In this document: positions 56,917 through 64,000 of the stretch, piece after piece
How the letters are laid out: each line of letters begins with the position of its first letter
How positions within the stretch are numbered: position 1 is the stretch's first letter
From: Nitrosomonas sp.
GTDB lineage: Bacteria; Pseudomonadota; Gammaproteobacteria; Burkholderiales; Nitrosomonadaceae
DNA: 64,000 bases
Assembly (NCBI RefSeq): GCF_024282095.1
Contig: NZ_JAMWZS010000010.1
Span: 1-64,000 of the forward strand
Direction of reading: 5' to 3'
Position numbers and translations under genes: made by a program
Notes under the pieces: generated by a model
The model's input: only the letters and a program-made list of their open reading frames with translations
Database searches by the model: none
Told to the model about the DNA's origin: nothing

Positions 56917-58704
56917 ATGCCAAGCATCTCATCAAAAATTGATTATTTTGTCATCCGCTGCTGTTCGATCATCCTGCTGTTCATCGCCATCCTACCGGGC
57001 ATCGCGCTAGCGCAAGCATCTTCCAGTGCTACAAACAATTCAACCATTGTTGTATTGTCCGCGCCTGACGATATTCAAGAGTTTTTGATCAAGTATTTTA
57101 AATTACCAACGGAGCCGTTTGCGGATAGTACCGCCGAAAAGACTTTTTTGTATCGCGCGCAAAAAGAAATTCGCAATTTATTGGCAACCGAGGGTTATTT
57201 CTCGCCATCCATTTCAGTGTCACATCAAATTCAAGGGGAAGTTACAAAACCTGAAATCAAAGTGGATCCCGGCGTGCTGACGCGTGTTGGCGAAGTTTCC
57301 ATCACATTCCGTGGTGACATTACGCAAGAAAATGAGCAATATCAAAAACGCATAACGCAAATCCGCGCCGCATGGCCTTTGCAAGCAAACTCACCGTTCC
57401 GCTCTGCTGAATGGGAGCAGGCGAAAATATCGCTATTATCCAATGTCACACAAGAAGAATTCGCCGCAGCCAGTATCGTTACCAGTCAGGCAAAGATCGA
57501 TCCGGATCATGCACGCGCCGATCTCTCCATCACCATTGATTCCGGGCCCGTTTTCTATTTTGGTGAAATACAAATCATCGGACTGGAACGTTATGATCAG
57601 ACGCTGATCACCAACCTCGCACCATTTAAAGCAGGCGACGCTTATCGACGTGACTCGCTGCATCTTTATCAGATCGCGCTGCAAAAGGCGCCGCAATTTA
57701 ACACGGTTTCAGTGAATATTTCTCCGGATAGCGCACAGCACAAATCCCTACCTGTTCAAGTCGTTGTGACGGAAGCCCAGTCGCAGCGCTTTGCGTTTGG
57801 CGTAGGTTACAGCTCAAACAATGGCGCACGCGGTGAAATCAATTATCGCAATCATAATTTGCTGGATCGCGCTTGGAATCTGACCAGCATGCTGCGCTTA
57901 GAGCAAAAGCGTCAAACCTTTTTTACCGGCGTTGATACCCTGCCCAACCAGAATAATATCAATTATTCATTGGGTGCCAGTCTGCAAACGACGGATATTG
58001 AAAATTTGAAAACAATCGAACAAAAAATCGGTGTTAGCCGCAATTATCAAACGCCGGAAATTCAAATGCAGTTTGGATTGAATTGGCAAAGAGAACACAA
58101 AAAGCCCGACGGTGCAATCAACCAAATCAATGAAGCATTAACGCTGGATTGGCGCTGGCGACGGCAAATTGTCGATAATCCGCTGCATATCCGGCGTGGT
58201 GATGCAACAGAAATTCGTATCGGAGGCGGCAGTCAGCTATTCTTTTCAGACCAGGATTTTATTCGCTCTTATGCGCGGCATCAAAGCTGGTGGCCGGTGG
58301 GCTCTCGAGATGTCATCTTTTTGCGCGCTGAAGTGGGCTATACACTGGCTTCATCACGGTTTGGAATTCCCCAGGAATATCTTTTCCGTGCGGGCGGCAT
58401 TCAATCGATTCGCGGTTATGACTTCAAAAGCATAGGTGTACAGGAAGGCAACGCTACTGTGGGTGGCCGTGCGATGGCTACGGCCACCGTCGAATATACA
58501 CATTGGCTCACTCAACAATGGGGTGCTGCAGCTTTTGCAGACATCGGCAGTGCGGCCGACAGTTGGCAAAACATGCGCCCTTTTCTGGGCTATGGCGGCG
58601 GCGTTCGCTGGCGCAGCCCCGCGGGACCGATTGCGCTTGATTTAGCCCGGTCCCATGAAACCGGTACACTGCGCTTTCATTTCTCCATGGCGGTTGCCTT
58701 CTGA
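56917..58704 (+). CDS. tamA: TamA, translocation and assembly module outer-membrane protein
   Basis: 595 residues from ATG 56917, which begins a proper signal peptide (IILLFIAILPGIALAQ); the frame opens 138 bp earlier in the UDG gene. POTRA-like repeats follow (residues ~50-290), then an Omp85 beta barrel ending in a final Phe (HFSMAVAF). RAGGIQSIRGYDFKSIGVQE and GYGGGVRWRSPAGPIALDLA are barrel hallmarks. Works with TamB in outer-membrane protein and lipid handling. Confidence 0.9.
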   Translation: MPSISSKIDYFVIRCCSIILLFIAILPGIALAQASSSATNNSTIVVLSAPDDIQEFLIKYFKLPTEPFADSTAEKTFLYRAQKEIRNLLATEGYFSPSISVSHQIQGEVTKPEIKVDPGVLTRVGEVSITFRGDITQENEQYQKRITQIRAAWPLQANSPFRSAEWEQAKISLLSNVTQEEFAAASIVTSQAKIDPDHARADLSITIDSGPVFYFGEIQIIGLERYDQTLITNLAPFKAGDAYRRDSLHLYQIALQKAPQFNTVSVNISPDSAQHKSLPVQVVVTEAQSQRFAFGVGYSSNNGARGEINYRNHNLLDRAWNLTSMLRLEQKRQTFFTGVDTLPNQNNINYSLGASLQTTDIENLKTIEQKIGVSRNYQTPEIQMQFGLNWQREHKKPDGAINQINEALTLDWRWRRQIVDNPLHIRRGDATEIRIGGGSQLFFSDQDFIRSYARHQSWWPVGSRDVIFLRAEVGYTLASSRFGIPQEYLFRAGGIQSIRGYDFKSIGVQEGNATVGGRAMATATVEYTHWLTQQWGAAAFADIGSAADSWQNMRPFLGYGGGVRWRSPAGPIALDLARSHETGTLRFHFSMAVAF

Positions 58705-58713
58705 ATCTTGATC

Positions 58714-61700
58714 ATGACAAACCCGCCCCATAGCAATCACAGTCCCCAAAATAACCATAAACCATACAACCGGTTGGCAGGCTTACTGTTTGTACTGATT
58801 TTGCTCACTTCAAGTGCGGGATATTGGTTATTAAGCACTTCTTCCGGATTGCAATGGACTTTCTCTACCATCAGCCGCTTGAGTTCTGATGCGATTCAAT
58901 TTGAGGGAATCCATGGAACGCTACAAAACATGCACATTGCAAACATTCGTATGGTCAGTGATGAATATCAGGTCTTGCTACACGACGTCCATGTTTCATG
59001 GCATCCAGGCCAATTGTTCAGAAAACAGGTCGAGATTGATCAAATAACGATTGCAGCAATGGATGTTCAACAACTGCCTACCACCAGCGCAACCCTATCG
59101 CCCGCTTTACCCGAACATTTAATCATCCCATTCTCTGTGTCGATGCACACGCTTAAAGTCAGCGTAATGCGATTAATCTCAGCAGAAAATAAACATTCCA
59201 CATTGACGATTTCCGACCTTGCGCTATCGCTCGCCAGCAATGGCCATGATCATCGGCTCAGCAACCTGGATTTTCATACACGCTGGGGTATTGTCAGTGC
59301 TGTGGCGGAACTCAATGGACAGGCTCCGTTTGATCTATCCGCGCGAATTGATCTAGTGAATGCTGAGCCATGGGGCGATACCGAGGCTATGATTACCGGC
59401 AATCTGGCGCAAATGGCTGTACAAATCAATGCCAAGCAACCCAACATCAAACGGGATTTAACACTACACCTGCAACCTTTTACAACCAATCCGGTAACAC
59501 AGTTTCATGCCGACTTGGAAAAACTCAATCCGGCAAGTTTTCTTTCCGATGCACCGACTGCCGATCTTGCAGTATTCGCACATTTGACGCAGAGTGAATC
59601 AGGACAACTGGCAGGTGAAGTTCAGGTTGAGAATCATGCAGCAACCCCACTGAATAACGGTGGCCTGCCGTTTTCCAAAATCAGTACGCATGCACTGATT
59701 ACTGCAGAATTTTTAGAACTACAGGGTATCCGTGCTCGAATTGCCGCAAATGATGCCATCAGCGGCAATCTGATCTGGCATTGGCAAGAAGCGTCCGCGT
59801 CAGCCGATTTGTTGGTGAACCAATTAAATCCGCAGCATATTGATAGTCGCATACGGGCAGCGCAAGTTTCCGGTCAGATCAATTTGCAAGGCAATGCCCA
59901 GAAGCAATCCGCCCGCGTCAATCTTAAGGATAATTCAGCCGGTCTGAATGCCACCATGACGCGGATAGACAACCACATTACGCTCGAACAATTCAATCTT
60001 CAGCACAACAAATCGCGATTAAGCGGATACGGAAAACTTGATCTCAACGACGAGCAATCGTTCGAGCTATCAAGCAATCTGGTTGATTTTAATATTGCTA
60101 ATTTTGTGCAAGCGCCTAATTCCAATCTGAATGCGACCATCAAGCTAGCCGGAAAATTGTCTCCGCACATTTCCGGCGTGTTGGAATACGTGATCCAAAA
60201 AAGCCATCTGGCAAAATCCCCGATAACAGGAAGCGGTCAGGTTGCATTCAGCGGATGGGAGCAATTTAAAGGTAAAGCGGAATTAACTGTCGGATCCAAT
60301 CATTTTCTGGCACAAGGCCACATGCGCGAATCCGGCAATACATTGCAATTAGAAATTAATGCGCCATCGCTACGACAGCTTGGATTAGGCATGGCAGGCG
60401 ATTTACAAGCCCACCTCAAACTCAATGGCAACCTTAATTCCCCTGATTTTCAAGTAAAAATACATAGCAAGCAGCTACACATGCCGGGAGAACAGCATCT
60501 TTCCAGATTATCCGTCCATGGTCATTTACACAATGACACAATCTCATTTAGCGTGAGCATTGCAAGCTATGCCGCCCATCAAAAAGCAACACTGCAGCAC
60601 CTAACTATCGATACCCATGGAAAAATCTCCGACCATACGGTATTGGCTAAGGCGCAGATCAATGACAATATGCAAATTCGGCTCAAAGCAGCGGGAGCAA
60701 TGGAAGGCAAAACCTTTCTGCAATCCCTGCGCTGGAATGGGCGCTTGGCAGAATTATCCTCGGCAGGAAAAGTACCCATTCGTTTAAAGGCACCCGCGGC
60801 ACTCTTGATCAGTCCCGGATCAGTTTCGCTCGGTCACGCAACATTCTCAATTTCCGATGGGTTCTTGAGTGTCGAGCAATTGCAATGGACTCCCAGGGAA
60901 TGGAAAACCAGCGGCCATTTTTCCGGCGTTGCCGTATATCCCGGCACACAACACACCGCACACCAATCCGCTTTACATGTGGGTGGTCAGTGGAATTTTA
61001 CGTCCAACGCTCGGCTTACAGGTAATTTGCAAATCCACCGGGAACATGGCGATTGGTACTTACCCGGCGACATACCCCAACCGTTAGGGTTAGAAGCCAT
61101 ACAACTGCAGATAACCGCACACGATGACATCATAACCGGCAAGTTTGAATTACTTAGCCAACAGTTGGGCAGCGCCAAAGCGCATTTGACCGTACCGATT
61201 AAACAATCAAACAACAGCTGGTCGATTGCTGGCGAAGCACCTTTGCATGGCGAAGTGACTGCGCATATCAGCAATTTAAAGTGGGTTGATGCAATACTGG
61301 ATAACAATATGAACGTGAACGGCCAGCTTCAAATTCACGCACATATCAAAGGAACACTGAATCAGCCGGATTTTACCGGCACGGCTGCCGGCAAAGCATT
61401 GAGCGTGCTGTTATTGGAGCATGGTGTCGATTTACAACAAGGCAATCTGGTTGCCAGTTTCCATCATTCTAACCTGAACATTGACCGGCTTGACTTTATC
61501 ACGCCGCATAAACCGCCGCCGGACAATCATCTGTTCAAAGATTTTAAATTGGATGGCACATCCGGCGCGCTGAAAATCACCGGCAACATCGGGCTTGTCG
61601 GCAATGAAAGCCATCTGAATTTCAAAATGAATCAATTACCGCTAGCGCACAAAACCGATTACTGGATTATTACATCCGGTTCCGGTCAAGCCAGATTTCA

Positions 61701-62553
61701 CCACAATAATCTGAGCGTGAAAGGCGATATTTCGGCGGACGCCGGAGTATTGCTACAACCACCCGACGATCAGCCTGAATTGTCCGAGGACATTGTCTTT
61801 GTGAACAGTCAGTCCGGCACTACCCGGCAAAATCTATCGCTGCTTCTGAATATGAATCTCAATTTGGGAGAAAAATTCTTTATTCGTGCATCCGGCTTAG
61901 AAGGCCGTCTGGCCGGCCAATTGAAAATTCAGAATGACCCCAAAAATATACTGACAGCCAACGGCTCGATTTCGGCGCAAGATACCACTTTCAAAGCATA
62001 CGGTCAGAATCTCACGGTTAAACGCGGCATCGTCAGTTTTCAAGGCCCTTTGGATGATCCCGGGTTAAGTGTATTAGCGGTACGGGAAGGCTTGCTGGTT
62101 GAAGCCGGCGTTGAAATTTTAGGTTCGGTACGCCACCCTCAGATTAAATTGGTATCGACCCCGAACGTTCCCGATACCGAAAAACTGTCATGGATTGTTT
62201 TAGGCAGAAAACCTGACGCAAGCGGGTTAGACACCTCCGCGTTATTGACGGCAGCCGGATCCATATTGGGGGGACAGTCCGGTGCCGGCATCACCGATCA
62301 AATTACTCGAGCGTTGGGTGTTGATGAAATCACGGTGAAACAGGCGGGTATTGGTAGTTCATTAACCGGACAGATCGGTGTGGTCGGGAAACGTATTTCA
62401 TCGCGCGCTTATTTAAGCTATGAACGCAGTCTGGCGACAACGACGATGGGAATCACCAAGCTGACTTACAATCTGACGCCCAGAGTCACCGTTGTTACAC
62501 AGGCCGGTGAAGATAATGCAGCGGATTTGTTTTATACCATCCAGTTTGATTAG
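58714..62553 (+). CDS. tamB: TamB, translocation and assembly module inner-membrane protein
   Basis: 1279 residues from ATG 58714. N-terminal membrane anchor (LAGLLFVLILLTSSAGYWLL) followed by a very long periplasmic beta-rich taco-fold region and the C-terminal DUF490/TamB domain (DDPGLSVLAVREGLLVEAGV, then KLSWIVLGRKPDASGLDTSA). It pairs with TamA and starts 9 bp after it. A TTG at 58708 is a possible alternative start. It bridges the two membranes and is implicated in lipid transport. Confidence 0.92.
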   Translation: MTNPPHSNHSPQNNHKPYNRLAGLLFVLILLTSSAGYWLLSTSSGLQWTFSTISRLSSDAIQFEGIHGTLQNMHIANIRMVSDEYQVLLHDVHVSWHPGQLFRKQVEIDQITIAAMDVQQLPTTSATLSPALPEHLIIPFSVSMHTLKVSVMRLISAENKHSTLTISDLALSLASNGHDHRLSNLDFHTRWGIVSAVAELNGQAPFDLSARIDLVNAEPWGDTEAMITGNLAQMAVQINAKQPNIKRDLTLHLQPFTTNPVTQFHADLEKLNPASFLSDAPTADLAVFAHLTQSESGQLAGEVQVENHAATPLNNGGLPFSKISTHALITAEFLELQGIRARIAANDAISGNLIWHWQEASASADLLVNQLNPQHIDSRIRAAQVSGQINLQGNAQKQSARVNLKDNSAGLNATMTRIDNHITLEQFNLQHNKSRLSGYGKLDLNDEQSFELSSNLVDFNIANFVQAPNSNLNATIKLAGKLSPHISGVLEYVIQKSHLAKSPITGSGQVAFSGWEQFKGKAELTVGSNHFLAQGHMRESGNTLQLEINAPSLRQLGLGMAGDLQAHLKLNGNLNSPDFQVKIHSKQLHMPGEQHLSRLSVHGHLHNDTISFSVSIASYAAHQKATLQHLTIDTHGKISDHTVLAKAQINDNMQIRLKAAGAMEGKTFLQSLRWNGRLAELSSAGKVPIRLKAPAALLISPGSVSLGHATFSISDGFLSVEQLQWTPREWKTSGHFSGVAVYPGTQHTAHQSALHVGGQWNFTSNARLTGNLQIHREHGDWYLPGDIPQPLGLEAIQLQITAHDDIITGKFELLSQQLGSAKAHLTVPIKQSNNSWSIAGEAPLHGEVTAHISNLKWVDAILDNNMNVNGQLQIHAHIKGTLNQPDFTGTAAGKALSVLLLEHGVDLQQGNLVASFHHSNLNIDRLDFITPHKPPPDNHLFKDFKLDGTSGALKITGNIGLVGNESHLNFKMNQLPLAHKTDYWIITSGSGQARFHHNNLSVKGDISADAGVLLQPPDDQPELSEDIVFVNSQSGTTRQNLSLLLNMNLNLGEKFFIRASGLEGRLAGQLKIQNDPKNILTANGSISAQDTTFKAYGQNLTVKRGIVSFQGPLDDPGLSVLAVREGLLVEAGVEILGSVRHPQIKLVSTPNVPDTEKLSWIVLGRKPDASGLDTSALLTAAGSILGGQSGAGITDQITRALGVDEITVKQAGIGSSLTGQIGVVGKRISSRAYLSYERSLATTTMGITKLTYNLTPRVTVVTQAGEDNAADLFYTIQFD

Positions 62554-62561
62554 CTCCTATT

Positions 62562-63764
62562 TTATTGCCGGTAAAGTGAACAAATATGCTTTATCAAATG
62601 CCGTGCCTGTTCTATTTTTGGTGCCTTGGGAAGAATATGCTTACCGCCATCATCCAGCAAAATCAATTCACAGTCATCGGAACCGATAGCGGCCTGAGCC
62701 AAATTAGCAACCAGCAAAGGCACATTCTTCTTGCGCCGTTTCATTTCTGCATTCCTTTCAAGATCTTCTGTTTCCGCCGCAAAACCAACACAGAAAGGCG
62801 GTTTTGGCAGGCTGGATATCGTCTTCAGGATATCTGGATTAGGAATCAACACTATCGACAGTTTGCTTTCAGATTTCTTTAATTTTTGCTGACTGACTTT
62901 TTCCACCCGATAGTCAGCAACAGCAGCAACACTGATAAAAATATCGATCTGCGCTATTTCCGCCTGCACAGCATGCAACATATCATGCGCACTCACTACC
63001 CGAATGAGTTTCTCTACTGCTGGCGGCGTCAAACACGTGGAACCGGAAACAAGCGTAACCTTTGCACTCGCCTCCACCGCAGCCTGGGCAACAGCGTATC
63101 CCATTTTCCCGGAACTGTTGTTGGTTATACCGCGTACAGCATCAATCGCCTCAAACGTAGGTCCGGCTGTCACCAGAACATGTTTACCCTGCAGCAAGTT
63201 ACCGGTTTGAAAAGCCGCGCTCACCGCTTGCACCAGCTCACCCGCTTCCAGCATACGCCCCATCCCTGTTTCGCCACAAGCCTGCTCACCGCTGGCGGGA
63301 CCGATTATCTTTACACCATCATGCTGCAACACCGACAAATTACGTTGTGTCGCCGGATTCTCCCACATTTGCCGGTTCATGGCAGGCGCCACCATGAGCG
63401 GGCAGTCACGTGCCAAACATAATGTCGCTAGCAAATCATTCGCCATACCGCCCGCGAGCCTGGCAATAAAATCAGCACTCGCCGGTGCTACCAGAATCAT
63501 ATCGGCATCGCGGGATAGGCTAATATGCGCCATGTTATGAATCGCATTGGTCTCCCACAGATCAGTATAAACAGGGTTACCAGTCAGCGACTGAAAAGTT
63601 GCTGGCCCGACAAATTGACAAGCCGCTTGAGTCATTATCGTGTGCACCTCAATCCCATTCTGAGTTAGCAAGCGCGCCAATTCCGCAGCTTTGTAGGCAG
63701 CCACACCACCAGTTATACCCAATAGTAAGCGTTTCTTAGCTGCGGGAAATGTACATGTCGTCAT
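62562..63764 (-). CDS. coaBC: Bifunctional phosphopantothenoylcysteine synthetase/decarboxylase
   Basis: 400 residues. Two steps of coenzyme A synthesis. N-terminal CoaC domain: LLLGITGGVAAYKAAELARLL, IHNMAHISLSRDADMILVAP with the catalytic His, MVAPAMNRQMWENP. C-terminal CoaB domain from ~190: VTAGPTFEAIDAVRGITNNS, SGKMGYAVA, and KKNVPLLVANLAQ. It is convergent with tamB (9 bp apart) and divergent from radC, the usual coaBC/radC arrangement. Confidence 0.96.
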   Translation of the reverse strand: MTTCTFPAAKKRLLLGITGGVAAYKAAELARLLTQNGIEVHTIMTQAACQFVGPATFQSLTGNPVYTDLWETNAIHNMAHISLSRDADMILVAPASADFIARLAGGMANDLLATLCLARDCPLMVAPAMNRQMWENPATQRNLSVLQHDGVKIIGPASGEQACGETGMGRMLEAGELVQAVSAAFQTGNLLQGKHVLVTAGPTFEAIDAVRGITNNSSGKMGYAVAQAAVEASAKVTLVSGSTCLTPPAVEKLIRVVSAHDMLHAVQAEIAQIDIFISVAAVADYRVEKVSQQKLKKSESKLSIVLIPNPDILKTISSLPKPPFCVGFAAETEDLERNAEMKRRKKNVPLLVANLAQAAIGSDDCELILLDDGGKHILPKAPKIEQARHLIKHICSLYRQ

Positions 63765-63970
63765 AACAAAAGATTTTTCTGAATAAATTTAGCCAATCAA
63801 TGAATTGAGCTTAACACGAGTGAGTATAGATACCTGTTTGCTCATTTTACTCAATATGACCGCATCGCATGTCGCTATCAGTAAAATATTCCGTCTTACT
63901 CAGCAATAGATCGTAATATGTCTGCAATAAACCTTTTCATTTTACTTGATCAAACTATCTATACTATTTT

Positions 63971-64000
63971 ATGGCAATTACAAACTGGCCAGTATCTGAG
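63971..64000 (+). CDS. radC: RadC-like protein, N-terminal fragment (continues beyond window)
   Basis: The last 30 bases read MAITNWPVSE, which is the conserved N-terminus of RadC (MAIxxWPxxE). radC is commonly found divergent from coaBC. Only ten codons are visible, so the call depends on neighbourhood and this short match. Confidence 0.65.
   Translation, partial: MAITNWPVSE

Overview
The window is chromosomal DNA of a betaproteobacterial ammonia oxidiser, most likely Nitrosomonas or a close relative. The strongest pointer is a complete singleton amoC (ammonia monooxygenase subunit C) at 47.3 kb. The housekeeping neighbourhoods (rplU-rpmA-obgE-proB, smpB/ratA/rnfH, pilSR next to a PP0621-type gene, coaBC next to radC) are also typical of betaproteobacteria. 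Everything here was read by eye; no database search was run.

Layout. 0-11 kb is core: the end of a DUF1624-type membrane acyltransferase, proB, obgE, rpmA, rplU, then divergently ispB, a PP0621-like gene, pilS, pilR, and ctaA, smpB, ratA, rnfH. 11-40 kb is an accessory island on the minus strand: an extracellular contractile injection system (eCIS, related to Afp/PVC). It holds sheath, single tube, hub chaperone, Pvc16-type cap protein, AAA+ ATPase, a 1324-residue DUF4157/pre-toxin polymorphic toxin, a peptidoglycan-binding/CHAP protein, tube initiator and LysM proteins, spike hub, PAAR-like tip, gp25, three baseplate J-type proteins, tail protein I and a DUF6519 protein. Two decayed genes sit between toxin and CHAP gene. 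40-43 kb has tRNA-Val(GAC), a class II aldolase, an Hsp15-like protein and an alpha/beta hydrolase-OsmC fusion. 43-50 kb holds a PAS histidine kinase/LuxR regulator pair and amoC, bracketed by two related secreted or membrane proteins with a paired-cysteine motif. 50-52.5 kb has a retropepsin-like protease and an intact 874-bp IS481-like element with a 7-bp target duplication. 52.5-64 kb is core again: a UPF0178 gene, pgsA, uvrC, a tautomerase, a family 5 uracil-DNA glycosylase, tamA, tamB, coaBC and the first codons of radC.

The main result is how the injection system appears to be wired. Upstream of its first gene is a well-matched sigma-54 -24/-12 promoter, TGGCAT-N5-TTGC. About 100 and 190 bp upstream of the predicted start site lie two copies of one inverted-repeat motif, ACTGGGTTnATTnTnACCC, and next to them is a gene for a sigma-54 activator with no receiver domain. 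This looks like a self-contained, dedicated switch for a roughly 26-kb weapon operon. Most genes of the operon overlap by 4 bp or are a few bases apart, which suggests one translationally coupled transcript.

Several genes are broken and are annotated as such: a 165-codon gene with one stop and one frameshift, a truncated AmpD-type amidase, and a glycine-zipper lipoprotein frameshifted at a G7 tract.
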